Positions 28,228 through 36,628 of a DNA stretch of 64,000 nucleotides are shown here, in pieces. Both the position numbers and the translations under genes were made by a program. Source of the stretch: Streptomyces hydrogenans (GTDB lineage: Bacteria > Actinomycetota > Actinomycetes > Streptomycetales > Streptomycetaceae); assembly GCF_014656075.1 (NCBI RefSeq), contig NZ_BNBS01000032.1, positions 1-64,000 of the forward strand. The letters run 5' to 3'. The notes below the pieces were generated by a model that saw only the letters and a list, made by a program, of their open reading frames with translations, was not told the origin of the DNA and did not search any database. How positions within the stretch are numbered: position 1 is the first letter of the stretch; every line of letters starts with the position of its first letter.

Positions 28228-29580
28228 ATGCCGGAGACCGCCGCATCCACCACCCGGGCCCCGGACGCCCTGCTCCCGTCCCTCACACCCCTGCTCCACG
28301 AATGGCTGCCCCGGCAGCGCTGGTTCGCGGGCAAGGGCCGCCGGGTCACGGGATTCACGCTGGAAGCGGCCACCGAGCTGCTGCCCCTGGACGGTCCCGG
28401 GCCCGGACTCCTCCATCTCCTCCTGCGGGTGGAACAGCCCGGCCGCCCGGCCGGCGAACCCGCCGACTGCTACCAACTCCTGCTCGGCGTACGGACCCAG
28501 CTGCCGCCACGCCTCGGCCCCGCCCTGATCGGACGGGTCCGGCAGGGCCCGCTGGCCGGCCGCGCCGTCTACGAGGGGCTGCGCGACCCGCGCCTCGCCG
28601 GGCTCCTGTACGAGCGGCTGCGCACCCCCGGCCGCACCGGACCGCTCCGCTTCCACGCCACCCGCGCGCTGCCCGGGGCGCTCGCCCCGCGGGTCCTCGA
28701 CGCCGAACAGTCCAACTCCTCCCTGGTGTTCGGAGACGCCTACATCCTCAAGATCTTCCGGCGGGTCAGCCCCGGCGCCAACCCCGACCTCGAACTGCCG
28801 CTCGCCCTCGGGCAGGCCGGCTGCGCCCGCGTCCCGGCGCCGGTGGCCTGGTTCGAGTCCGGCGCGGCGACCCTGGGCGTCCTCCAGCCGTACCTCCGCG
28901 ACTCCCGGGACGGGTGGCGGCTCGCGCTCGACGCGCTGGCCGCGGGGCGGGACTTCACCGCCGAGGCCCGGTCGCTGGGGCGGGCCACCGCCGAGGTCCA
29001 CCTCGCCCTCGCCGCGGCCCTGCCCACCCTGCGGCTGGAGCGCGCCGAGACCGAGGGCCTGGCGGCCGCCATGGACCGCCGGCTGCACGCCGCCGCCCAG
29101 GCGGTCCCGGCGCTGCTTCCGTACGTCCCCGGACTGCGGGCCGTCTTCGCGGCGGCGGGCGACGCGGAGGGGGCGGGCGCGGTGCAGCGGATCCACGGCG
29201 ACCTGCACCTCGGGCAGACCCTGCGCGGCTCCGACGGGGCGTGGGCCGTGATCGACTTCGAGGGCGAGCCGGCGAAGCCCCTCGACGAGCGGCGGCGCCC
29301 GCAGCCGACCGTCCGCGACGTCGCCGGCATGCTGCGCTCCTTCGACTACGCGGCCCGCACCCACCGGCCCTGGAACGCGGACTGGGCGGCGCGGTGCCGG
29401 GCGGCGTACTGCACGGGCTACGCGGAGGTGGCGGGCGCGGACCCCCGGACGGACCCCTCGCTGCTGCGCGCCTACGAGACGGACAAGGCGGTCTACGAGG
29501 TCGTCTACGAGGCCCGCCACCGCCCCGACTGGCTGCCCGTCCCCATGTCCGCCATCCACCGCCTCGCCACCACCCCGTGA
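28228..29580 (+). CDS. mak: Maltokinase Mak (Pep2)
   Basis: 450-residue kinase with an aminoglycoside-phosphotransferase-like fold that phosphorylates maltose at C1 with ATP, giving the GlgE substrate. The N-terminal segment [16 protein letters not shown] is the family hallmark. The catalytic loop is [12 protein letters not shown] (Asp325) and the metal-binding motif is [16 protein letters not shown] (Asp343). ATG at 28228 follows GGAAAGGA at 9 nt; an ATG at 28105 in the same frame has no ribosome-binding site and would add a poorly structured tail. It is followed by glgB after 103 nt. Confidence 0.95.
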   Translation: MPETAASTTRAPDALLPSLTPLLHEWLPRQRWFAGKGRRVTGFTLEAATELLPLDGPGPGLLHLLLRVEQPGRPAGEPADCYQLLLGVRTQLPPRLGPALIGRVRQGPLAGRAVYEGLRDPRLAGLLYERLRTPGRTGPLRFHATRALPGALAPRVLDAEQSNSSLVFGDAYILKIFRRVSPGANPDLELPLALGQAGCARVPAPVAWFESGAATLGVLQPYLRDSRDGWRLALDALAAGRDFTAEARSLGRATAEVHLALAAALPTLRLERAETEGLAAAMDRRLHAAAQAVPALLPYVPGLRAVFAAAGDAEGAGAVQRIHGDLHLGQTLRGSDGAWAVIDFEGEPAKPLDERRRPQPTVRDVAGMLRSFDYAARTHRPWNADWAARCRAAYCTGYAEVAGADPRTDPSLLRAYETDKAVYEVVYEARHRPDWLPVPMSAIHRLATTP

Positions 29581-29683
29581 GCGAGGGCTCCGCCGGGCGA
29601 GATGGCCCGTTCGGCGGAGTTTCCCGGTGGCCGGGGAGGACGTTGCCCCATATGTACATTTCCGACCTTTCAGGAGGCATCCG

Positions 29684-31897
29684 GTGACCGCCAAGAAGCC
29701 CCGCACGGCGCCCCCTCTCGACCCCGGCGAGCGCGCGCGGCTCCTCGCGGGAGAGCACCACGACCCGCACGCCCTGCTCGGCGCCCACCCGGTGAAGGGC
29801 GGGGTGGCGATCCGGGTGCTGCGGCCGTGGGCGCGGGGGGTGACGGCCGTGCTGCCGAAGGGGCGGACGGTCGAGCTGCAGGACGACGGCGACGGACTGT
29901 TCTCCGCGCTGGTGCCGCTGCTGCGCAAGGTCCCGGCCTACGAGCTCCGCGTCCGCTACGAGGGGAGCGAGGTCGCCGTACGGGACCCGTACCGGCACCT
30001 ACCGTCCCTCGGCGACCTGGACCTGCACCTGATCGGCGAGGGCCGGCACGAGGAGCTGTGGACGGCGCTCGGGTCCCGGACGATGACCCACGAGGGCGTG
30101 CCCGGCACCCGCTTCGCCGTCTGGGCGCCGAACGCCCGGGGCGTCCGCGTCACCGGCGACTTCGTCCACTGGGACGGCACCGGGCTGCCGATGCGGTCCC
30201 TCGGCTCGACCGGCGTGTGGGAGCTGTTCGTGCCGGGCGTCGGGGAGGGGGCCGTGTACAAGTACGACATCACCCGGCCCGACGGCTCGCACACGGTCCG
30301 CGCCGACCCGATGGCCCGCCGCACCGAGTGCCCGCCGAACACGGCCTCGATCGTCACCGAGTCGCACTACGAGTGGGACGACGCCGAGTGGATGGCGCGC
30401 CGCGGCGCCCGGCCGCCGCACGAGGCGCCGATCTCCGTCTACGAGCTCCACCTGGCGTCCTGGCGCCCGGGCCTGACCTACCGCGAGCTGGCGGTCGAGC
30501 TGCCCGCGTACATCCGCGAACTCGGCTTCACCCACGTGGAGTTCATGCCGGTCACCGAGCACCCCTTCGGCGGCTCGTGGGGCTATCAGGTGACCGGCTT
30601 CTACGCGCCGACCGCCCGCCTGGGCACCCCGGACGACTTCAAGTTCCTGGTGGACGCGCTGCACCGGGCCGGGATCGGCGTGCTGATGGACTGGGTGCCG
30701 GCGCACTTCCCGAAGGACGACTGGGCGCTGGCCGAGTTCGACGGGCGGCCGCTGTACGAGCACGCGGACCCGCGCCGCTCGCACCACCCGGACTGGGGGA
30801 CCCTGGAGTTCGACTACGGCCGCAAGGAGGTGCGGAACTTCCTGGTCGCCAACGCGGTCTACTGGTGCCAGGAGTTCCACGTCGACGGCCTGCGGGTGGA
30901 CGCGGTCGCCTCGATGCTCTACCTCGACTACTCGCGCGAGTACGGCGAGTGGCTGCCCAACGAGTACGGCGGCCGGGAGAACCTGGACGCGGTGGCCTTC
31001 CTCCAGGAGATGAACGCCACCGTCTACCGCCGCTGCCCCGGCATCGTCACCTTCGCCGAGGAGTCCACCGCCTGGGACGGGGTGACCCGGGCGACCGACC
31101 TGGTCGGCCCGGGCGGGCACGGCGGGCTCGGCTTCGGCATGAAGTGGAACATGGGCTGGATGCACGACTCGCTCCAGTACATGGAGAAGGAGGCCGTGCA
31201 CCGCAAGTACCACCACCACGAGATGACCTTCTCGATGGTGTACGCGTACAGCGAGAACTACATCCTGCCGATCTCGCACGACGAGGTGGTGCACGGCAAG
31301 CGGGCGCTGGTGTCGAAGATGCCCGGCGACTGGTGGCAGCGGCGCGCCAACCACCGCGCCTACCTCGGCTTCATGTGGGCCCACCCGGGCAAGCAGCTCC
31401 TCTTCATGGGACAGGAGTTCGCGCAGGGCTCGGAGTGGTCCGCGGACCACGGGCCGGAGTGGTGGCTGCTCGACCCGGAGTACGGCGCGCGGGCCGACCA
31501 CCGGGGCGTGCAGGACCTGGTGCGGGACCTGAACCGGGTCTACACGGCGACGCCGCCGCTGTGGGAGCGGGACACCGTGCCGGAGGGCTTCCAGTGGGTG
31601 GTCGGGGACGCGGCCGACGACAACGTCCTCGCCTTCCTCCGCTACGACGGCTTCGGCTCGCCGCTGCTCGCGGTCTGCAACTTCTCCCCCGTCGTCCGTC
31701 ACGACTACCGGCTGGGCGTGCCGGACGCCTTCGCCGCCTGGGGCGAGGTGCTCAACACGGACGCGGCCCGCTACGGCGGCTCGGACGTGGTCGGCACCGA
31801 CCCGGTGAAGACCGAGTCGGTGCCGTGGCACGGGCGGGAGGCGAGCGTCCGGACGACCCTGCCGCCGCTCGCGACGGTCTGGCTCAGGCCCGCCTGA
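29684..31897 (+). CDS. glgB: Glycogen branching enzyme GlgB
   Basis: 737-residue GH13_9 enzyme introducing alpha-1,6 branches into the glucan made by GlgE. Two N-terminal CBM48-type beta domains (about 25-220) precede the barrel, then a C-terminal beta domain. Catalytic Asp406 is in [11 protein letters not shown], Glu459 in TFAEESTAW and Asp533 in [13 protein letters not shown] at 29684 has AGGAGG 7 nt upstream and is clearly the start. It ends 6 nt from the convergent helD stop. The 13-bp sequence GCTCAGGCCCGCC occurs at both gene ends (31882-31894 and 31902-31914), and no terminator fits between them. Confidence 0.96.
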   Translation: MTAKKPRTAPPLDPGERARLLAGEHHDPHALLGAHPVKGGVAIRVLRPWARGVTAVLPKGRTVELQDDGDGLFSALVPLLRKVPAYELRVRYEGSEVAVRDPYRHLPSLGDLDLHLIGEGRHEELWTALGSRTMTHEGVPGTRFAVWAPNARGVRVTGDFVHWDGTGLPMRSLGSTGVWELFVPGVGEGAVYKYDITRPDGSHTVRADPMARRTECPPNTASIVTESHYEWDDAEWMARRGARPPHEAPISVYELHLASWRPGLTYRELAVELPAYIRELGFTHVEFMPVTEHPFGGSWGYQVTGFYAPTARLGTPDDFKFLVDALHRAGIGVLMDWVPAHFPKDDWALAEFDGRPLYEHADPRRSHHPDWGTLEFDYGRKEVRNFLVANAVYWCQEFHVDGLRVDAVASMLYLDYSREYGEWLPNEYGGRENLDAVAFLQEMNATVYRRCPGIVTFAEESTAWDGVTRATDLVGPGGHGGLGFGMKWNMGWMHDSLQYMEKEAVHRKYHHHEMTFSMVYAYSENYILPISHDEVVHGKRALVSKMPGDWWQRRANHRAYLGFMWAHPGKQLLFMGQEFAQGSEWSADHGPEWWLLDPEYGARADHRGVQDLVRDLNRVYTATPPLWERDTVPEGFQWVVGDAADDNVLAFLRYDGFGSPLLAVCNFSPVVRHDYRLGVPDAFAAWGEVLNTDAARYGGSDVVGTDPVKTESVPWHGREASVRTTLPPLATVWLRPA

Positions 31898-31903
31898 CGC
31901 CGC

Positions 31904-34138
31904 TCAGGCCCGCCGGACGATCCCGAGCCGCTGGGTGGCCCGGGTCAGCGCCACGTACAGGTCGTTCGTGCCGTGCGGGGCGCCGGCCCGGATGCAGTCC
32001 GGGTCGACGACGAGGACCGTGTCGAACTCCAGCCCCTTCGCCTGGCGGGGGTCGAGGAGGACCACCGGCCGGGTCAGGTCGGGCTTCGGCCCGTACGAGG
32101 CGTCGGGGAGGGCCGCGACCAGGTCGGGGAGCAGCTCCGCCGGGGCGATCACCGCGAGCCGGCCCTCGGCGCCCGCCTCGGCCGCGACGGCGTCGGCCGC
32201 CTCCTTCACCGGGTCCTCGACGGTGCGGTCCCACGGCTCGACGCCGGTGGAGCGGACCGAGCCGGGCGGTTCGAAGGAGGGGTCGTCCGCCCGGCGCACG
32301 GCGGCGGCGACCGCCATGATCTCGGCGGGCGTGCGGTAGTTGACCCCGAGCCGCACGTGCTGCCAGCGGTCCTCCACGTACGGGGCCAGGATCGCGTCCC
32401 AGGCGCCGACGCCGGCCGGGTCGCCGGTCTGCGCCGGGTCGCCGACCAGGGTCATGGAGCGGGTGGGGCTGCGGCGCATGAGCAGGCGCCACTGCATGGC
32501 GGACAGCTCCTGGGCCTCGTCGACGATGATGTGGCCGAAGGCCCAGGTGCGGTCCGCGGCGGCCCGCTCGGCGGCGGTGCGGTGGTCGACCTCCTCCTGC
32601 CGCTCGGCGAACCGCTCGGCGTCGATGATGTCGTGCGCGGACAACACCTCGGAGGCGTCCTCGTCCAGCTCCTCCTTGTCCTCGAACTCGTAGGTGCGGG
32701 AGGCGAAGGAGACGTCGAGGACGCCCTGCGCGTACTGCACCTGGCGCTGCCGCTCGGCCTCCTGGGCGGCGCGGGCGGCGGAGTCGTCGTGGCCGAGGAG
32801 TTCGGCGGCCTCGTCGAGGAGCGGCACGTCGCCCGGGGTCCAGGGGCCGCCGTCGCGGCGGATCGCGGCGGCATCCTCCTCGGGGAGGTGGGTGGGCTCG
32901 GCGAGGTAGCCGGCGAGGAGGTCCTCGGGGGTGAGTTCGGGCCAGAGGTCGTCGATGGCGGCGTGCACGTCGGGGTTGGCGGCGATGCCCTTGGCGAGCA
33001 GGGCGATGTCGTCGGGGCCGAGGAAGTTGGGGCCGCCGTACGGGTCGGCGCCGATCCGGTCGGCGAGCTGCGCGGCGAGCGCGTCGAGGATCCGGAAGGC
33101 GAAGTAGGGGCGGGCGAGGTTGTGCGGGAGCGCCGTCTCGCGGGCCTTGTGGCGGGCCTCCAGGGCCATGTCCCAGTCGATGACGAGGTCGCCGTCCTCG
33201 TGCGGGACGACCAGCGGCGCCCCGCGCTCGGGGACCTGCTGCCGGTCGCGTACGGCCTCCGCCAGCGCGGCGGCCATCCGGACGTCGCCCTTCACGGAGG
33301 CGGCGCGGGGGGTGTCGGCGCCGGTGGCGCGGACTCCCGGGTACAGCTCGCCGGGGGTGGCGAGGAGGACGCCGGTCTCGCCGAGCGAGGGCAGCACGTT
33401 GCCGATGTAGCCGAGGAAGGCCGGGTTGGGGCCCACGATGAGGACGGCCCGCTTGGCGAGCTGCTCGCGGTGGGCGTAGAGGAGGTAGGCGGCGCGGTGC
33501 AGGGCGACGGCGGTCTTGCCGGTGCCGGGGCCGCCCTCGACGACGAGGACGCCGCGGTGCGGGGTGCGGATGATGGCGTCCTGCTCCGCCTGGATGGTCT
33601 GCACGATGTCGTGCATCCGGCCGGTGCGGGCGGCGTCGAGCGCGGCGAGCAGTACCTCGTCGGCGTCCCGGCCCTCGTGGCCGGAGCGGCTGCGGTCGGC
33701 GAGGTCCAGGACCTCGTCGTGGAGCGAGACGACCTCGCGGCCCCGGGTGGTGATGTGCCGGCGGCGGGTGAGGCCCATGGGCTCGTGGCCGGTGGCGAGG
33801 TAGAAGGGGCGGGCGACCTCGGCGCGCCAGTCGACGACCAGCGGGGTGCGCCGGGGGTCGTCCTCGCGCAGTCCGATGCGCCCGATGTGGTGGTCGCGGC
33901 CGTCCCGGAAGACGAGCCGGCCGAAGCAGAGCCCGGTCTCGCCGGCGTTGAACGCGGCGAGCAGCCCCGACTGCTCGGCGACCATGATGTCCCGCTCCAG
34001 ACGGGACTGGGCGCTCCCGGTCCCGGGGGTCTGGAGCGCCTCTCCGACGGCGGCCTCGGCCCGGTCCCTCAGGTCGTCGAGCCGCGCGTAGAGCGAGGTG
34101 ATGAATTTCTGCTCGTCCCGAATTGGCTCGGTTGACAA
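31904..34138 (-). CDS. helD: HelD-family RNA polymerase-associated helicase-like ATPase
   Basis: 744-residue UvrD/Rep-like protein of the actinobacterial HelD type. An N-terminal helical arm (1-60) is thought in the family to enter the RNA polymerase secondary channel. Walker A GGPGTGKT has Lys208, Walker B is HIIVDEAQELS, motif III is TLVGDPAQTGDP, with LGVNYRTPAEI and C-terminal YVALTRATQRLGI. Family members release RNA polymerase from stalled complexes, and HelR relatives protect it from rifamycins. I saw no rifamycin-associated inverted element upstream. The start is TTG at 34138 with TGGGAGT six nt before it; a rightward promoter overlaps this start. Confidence 0.9.
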   Translation of the reverse strand: MSTEPIRDEQKFITSLYARLDDLRDRAEAAVGEALQTPGTGSAQSRLERDIMVAEQSGLLAAFNAGETGLCFGRLVFRDGRDHHIGRIGLREDDPRRTPLVVDWRAEVARPFYLATGHEPMGLTRRRHITTRGREVVSLHDEVLDLADRSRSGHEGRDADEVLLAALDAARTGRMHDIVQTIQAEQDAIIRTPHRGVLVVEGGPGTGKTAVALHRAAYLLYAHREQLAKRAVLIVGPNPAFLGYIGNVLPSLGETGVLLATPGELYPGVRATGADTPRAASVKGDVRMAAALAEAVRDRQQVPERGAPLVVPHEDGDLVIDWDMALEARHKARETALPHNLARPYFAFRILDALAAQLADRIGADPYGGPNFLGPDDIALLAKGIAANPDVHAAIDDLWPELTPEDLLAGYLAEPTHLPEEDAAAIRRDGGPWTPGDVPLLDEAAELLGHDDSAARAAQEAERQRQVQYAQGVLDVSFASRTYEFEDKEELDEDASEVLSAHDIIDAERFAERQEEVDHRTAAERAAADRTWAFGHIIVDEAQELSAMQWRLLMRRSPTRSMTLVGDPAQTGDPAGVGAWDAILAPYVEDRWQHVRLGVNYRTPAEIMAVAAAVRRADDPSFEPPGSVRSTGVEPWDRTVEDPVKEAADAVAAEAGAEGRLAVIAPAELLPDLVAALPDASYGPKPDLTRPVVLLDPRQAKGLEFDTVLVVDPDCIRAGAPHGTNDLYVALTRATQRLGIVRRA

Positions 34139-34161
34139 TTCGACTCCCAGCGCGATACAGT
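34132..34161 (+). promoter_or_regulatory. Canonical sigma70-type promoter reading away from helD
   Basis: TTGACA (34132-34137), 18-bp spacer, TACAGT (34156-34161) on the plus strand. The -35 is a perfect consensus, rare in this genome. It overlaps the TTG start of helD on the other strand. Start of transcription is expected at 34168-34169. Confidence 0.7.
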
Positions 34162-34167
34162 GCCTTT

Positions 34168-34285
34168 AGTGAAATACTCCGTACATTCACTTGAACAAGG
34201 CAGAACATAAGCCTCGGACAAGCACACGGAATTCACCAATATAGGCGCCGCACCACCCCGACTGTCAATTCGGTCGGGGTTTTTT
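34168..34285 (+). ncRNA. Candidate ~118-nt small transcript with a leaderless 13-codon ORF
   Basis: Bounded by the promoter at 34132-34161 and the intrinsic terminator at 34256-34285. Its 5' end coincides with GTG at 34169, which opens a 13-codon frame (VKYSVHSLEQGRT, stop TAA at 34208-34210). The product could be a leader peptide, a microprotein, or simply a small RNA. The segment is noticeably AT-richer than its surroundings. No tRNA, tmRNA or known riboswitch pattern was recognised. Its position over the helD promoter suggests transcriptional interference or antisense control of helD. Confidence 0.5.
34256..34285 (+). terminator. Classical rho-independent terminator
   Basis: CCCCGAC/GTCGGGG stem (34256-34262 with 34273-34279), extended by a G-U and a C-G pair to a 6-nt loop, then six Ts (34280-34285) on the plus strand. 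It is the only hairpin plus T-tract in the window, and no conventional gene on this strand ends here. Confidence 0.85.
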
Positions 34286-34315
34286 GATGCCCTCGTGCCG
34301 TTGCGGCCGGGGCCG

Positions 34316-35194
34316 TCAGGCCCTTTCCGTGTGCCGCAGGATCTCCCCCGCCAGCGGGCCGTGCACCTCCGGCGGGAGCGCGTGGCCCATGCCGGGGACG
34401 ACGGCGAGCCGGGCGCCCGGGATCACCTGGGCGAGGTGCTCGGCGTGCGGCGGCGGGGCGACCGGCTCGGCCGGCGCGGAGATCACCAGCGTGGGCACCC
34501 TCGCGGCGGCCAGCTCCTCGGTGCGGAGCAGACCGGAGGCGTCCGCGCGGGCGTGCGCGGTCGGCGGCCGGTGGTGGCCGGTGTGGGCGACGATCCGTCG
34601 CTCCTGGGCCCGGAACCAGTCCGCGTCGAAGGGCAGCGCGTCGCCGGCGAGGGCCCGCCAGTGCGCGACCCGGTGGTCCAGCTCGGCCTCCAGGTCCCGG
34701 TCCTCCTCCGGGCGCGACCAGAACTCCAGGAGGTGCTCGGCGGGGCCGGGCAGCTCCGCGGCCGGCACGCGGCTGCCGTCGGGTCGGACGTACGGCGCGG
34801 TGCTGAGCGCGGCCGTGCCGATGACGGTGGCGCTGAGCAGCCGGTCCGGGTGGTCGGCGACGAGCAGCTGGGTGAGCAGTCCGCCCAGCGACATGCCGAC
34901 GACATGGGCCCGCCCGGCGCCGAACGCGTCCAGGACGGCGACGGCGTCCTCGGCGAGCCGGCTCAGCGGGTAGGGCCTCTCGTCGAAGGCCCAGGTGGAA
35001 CGGCCGGTGTCCCGGTGGTCGTACCGGATCACCCGGTGACGGGCGGCGAGCAGGGCCACCAGCTCGTCCGGCCAGTTGAGCCCCGGGGCCTGTGCGCCCA
35101 TGACCAGCAGCAGCGGCGGCCGGCCGGGGTCGCCGTGCTCCTCCGCCCAGAGCCGTACGCCGGGCTCCACGTCCACGTACCGTTCGCGCGCCAT
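34316..35194 (-). CDS. Alpha/beta hydrolase, RdmC-like
   Basis: 292-residue soluble hydrolase resembling aclacinomycin methylesterase RdmC (LLLVMGAQAPGLNWPDEL, RVIRYDHRDTGRST, GMGHALPPEVHGPLAGEIL). The nucleophile elbow GMSLGG gives Ser102 and the catalytic His is His271. The usual acidic residue after strand 7 (AEHDPIAP in RdmC, from memory) reads APAEPVAP here, so Asp is replaced by Glu. Start ATG follows GGAGAGGAGA. Substrate unknown; esterases of this type occur both in polyketide clusters and in general metabolism, and nothing around it points to a biosynthetic cluster. A TetR-like inverted repeat lies upstream at 35229. Confidence 0.88.
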   Translation of the reverse strand: MARERYVDVEPGVRLWAEEHGDPGRPPLLLVMGAQAPGLNWPDELVALLAARHRVIRYDHRDTGRSTWAFDERPYPLSRLAEDAVAVLDAFGAGRAHVVGMSLGGLLTQLLVADHPDRLLSATVIGTAALSTAPYVRPDGSRVPAAELPGPAEHLLEFWSRPEEDRDLEAELDHRVAHWRALAGDALPFDADWFRAQERRIVAHTGHHRPPTAHARADASGLLRTEELAAARVPTLVISAPAEPVAPPPHAEHLAQVIPGARLAVVPGMGHALPPEVHGPLAGEILRHTERA

Positions 35195-35228
35195 GCCGGT
35201 CTCCTCTCCCGGATCAACAAGACGAGAC

Positions 35229-35246
35229 GTATCGTATCGTCGATAC
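35229..35246. promoter_or_regulatory. Operator-like inverted repeat upstream of the hydrolase
   Basis: GTATCG-N6-CGATAC (35229-35234 and 35241-35246), with an extra overlapping TATCG copy, 35 nt before the hydrolase ATG. The spacing and sequence resemble TetR-type operators; no tetR gene is adjacent. Confidence 0.4.
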
Positions 35247-35261
35247 CCCGGGAGAGGTCAA

Positions 35262-35289
35262 GCACCGGCCCCCGACAGGAGGCCGGTGC
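35262..35289 (-). terminator. Terminator of the merR-trx-GNAT operon
   Basis: Perfect 9-bp arms GCACCGGCC/GGCCGGTGC (35262-35270 with 35281-35289), loop 10 nt, six nt after the GNAT stop at 35295. Confidence 0.65.
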
Positions 35290-35294
35290 CGCGG

Positions 35295-35750
35295 CTAGGA
35301 GGCGTCCGGGGCCAGGCTCTTGTGGAAGTGCACGTCCTGCGCGCCGCCCGGGATGCCGAGCGTGCGGCCGGTCTCCACGTACCCGTGCCGCCGGTAGAAG
35401 TCCGGGGCCTGGAAGGTGAAGGAGGAGACGACGGCGCGGTCGCAGCCGCGCCGGCGGGCCTCCGCCTCGGCCGCGCGCAGCAGCCTGCTCCCCCAGCCGT
35501 CCCCGCGGTGCTCCTCGTGCACCCACAGCATGTCGATGCCGAGCAGCCCGCCCCAGGTCCAGGCGGTGAGCCCGCCGACCGTCTCGCCGGTCGCGGGGTC
35601 GAGGGCCCGCACGGACAGCTCGCCCTGGTCCGCCGCGGTGGTCCCGGTGGCCGCGAAGTTGTACGCGTCCAGGCCCCGGTCCAGGAGCTTCGTCAGGTCC
35701 GGGTCGCGGCCCCCGACGGTCAGCCCGGTCTCTTCGTGATCATGGCTCAT
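35295..35750 (-). CDS. GNAT-family N-acetyltransferase
   Basis: 151-residue compact GNAT protein. Acetyl-CoA loop VHEEHRGDGWGSRLL (77-91; R82-G83-D84-G85-W86-G87) and the C-terminal FTFQAPDFYRRHGYVETG segment are canonical. Its ATG overlaps the thioredoxin stop (ATGA), so it is the third gene of a merR-trx-GNAT operon. The family includes small-molecule and peptide acetyltransferases; the acceptor is unknown, but co-transcription with a redox protein suggests a stress or detoxification role. Confidence 0.88.
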   Translation of the reverse strand: MSHDHEETGLTVGGRDPDLTKLLDRGLDAYNFAATGTTAADQGELSVRALDPATGETVGGLTAWTWGGLLGIDMLWVHEEHRGDGWGSRLLRAAEAEARRRGCDRAVVSSFTFQAPDFYRRHGYVETGRTLGIPGGAQDVHFHKSLAPDAS

Positions 35751-36154
35751 GGGGCCGAGTCTGGCACGGCGCCCCGCACCCCGGCTCCGTCCAGGACGTC
35801 CGCCAGCTCCTGGCGCAGCCGCCGCTTCGGGCGGGCGCCGACCAGGGACTTCACCGGCTCGCCGGCCTGGAAGACCATCAGGGTGGGGGTGGCCAGGACG
35901 CCGTAGCGGGCGGTGGTGGCGGGGTTGTGGTCCACGTCGATCTCGACCACCCGCAGCCGGCCCGCCTCCTCCGCCGCGAGCGCGGCCAGCACCGGCTTCA
36001 GCTGCCGGCACGGGCCGCACCAGACGGCCGTGAACTGCACCAGGACCGGCGGTCCCGCCGCCAGGACGTCGGCCGCGAAGTCCGCGTCCGAGGTCTCGGT
36101 CACCGTGGCCGCCGAGGCCGCCGTGGTGGTCGTGCTCCGTGTGTCGCCGTCCAT
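35747..36154 (-). CDS. Thioredoxin
   Basis: 135-residue cytoplasmic thioredoxin with a 22-residue Thr/Ala/Ser-rich N-terminal extension. Active site AVWCGPCRQLKP (Cys46, Cys49) is classical, and LATPTLMVFQAGEPV contains the cis-proline loop. It begins 5 nt after the MerR stop, and the ribosome-binding site GGAGGAG lies inside the end of merR. A MerR gene directly upstream with its own 19-bp-spacer promoter suggests that thioredoxin is induced by whatever MerR senses. Confidence 0.95.
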   Translation of the reverse strand: MDGDTRSTTTTAASAATVTETSDADFAADVLAAGPPVLVQFTAVWCGPCRQLKPVLAALAAEEAGRLRVVEIDVDHNPATTARYGVLATPTLMVFQAGEPVKSLVGARPKRRLRQELADVLDGAGVRGAVPDSAP

Positions 36155-36159
36155 CGCCG

Positions 36160-36582
36160 TCACTCCTCCGTGTCCGCTGTCGTCGCCGCCCCCGTGCCGA
36201 GCTCGCACCGCGGCGCGGGGCCCAGGGGCAGCTCCGCCTCGGCCCTCAGCAGCTGGACGGCCACCTGGTCGCGCACCTCCTGGAGCCGGCCGAGCAGCGC
36301 GTCCAGCTCGCCGAGCTTGCGGCGGTAGACGGCGACCGACGCCGGACAGGAGTCCCCCGCCGGATGCCCGGCCCGCAGGCACTCGACGAACGGCCGGGTC
36401 TCCTCCAGCTCGAACCCGAAGTCCTGGAGGGTCCGGATCTCCCGGAGCAGCCGGAGGTCGCCCTCGTCGTAGACGCGGTGCCCCTGGTCCGTGCGCCGGG
36501 CGGGCAGGAGGCCGCGCGACTCGTAGTACCGCAGAGTCCGCGTGGTCGTCCCGGCCCGCTCGGCCAGCTCTCCGATGCGCAT
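36160..36582 (-). CDS. MerR-family transcriptional regulator
   Basis: 140 residues. The N-terminal winged helix MRIGELAERAGTTTRTLRYYESRGLL is followed by a long dimerisation helix (80-115). Cysteines at 68, 79 and 126 are positioned for metal or thiol/redox sensing, but the SoxR CxxCxC cluster is absent. It heads an operon with thioredoxin and a GNAT protein. The promoter just upstream has the 19-bp spacer and central dyad typical of MerR-controlled genes, so autoregulation is likely. The ATG lies exactly where transcription should start, so the mRNA is probably leaderless. Confidence 0.92.
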   Translation of the reverse strand: MRIGELAERAGTTTRTLRYYESRGLLPARRTDQGHRVYDEGDLRLLREIRTLQDFGFELEETRPFVECLRAGHPAGDSCPASVAVYRRKLGELDALLGRLQEVRDQVAVQLLRAEAELPLGPAPRCELGTGAATTADTEE

Positions 36583-36589
36583 GCCGACG

Positions 36590-36620
36590 AACGTACGCGT
36601 TGACGCCGACGTCAGGGCAA
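36590..36620 (-). promoter_or_regulatory. MerR-type promoter with 19-bp spacer and dyad
   Basis: Read on the minus strand: TTGCCC (36620-36615), 19-bp spacer holding the dyad TGACG-N4-CGTCA (36614-36601), then TACGTT (36595-36590). The -10 ends 7 nt before the merR ATG. Confidence 0.7.
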
Positions 36621-36628
36621 GGGCGGCG

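Noticed and set aside
34140-34260. Search for a rifamycin-associated element upstream of helD, as seen before HelR genes.
   Set aside because: No long GC-rich inverted repeat of that kind is present; the region instead holds the rightward small transcription unit.
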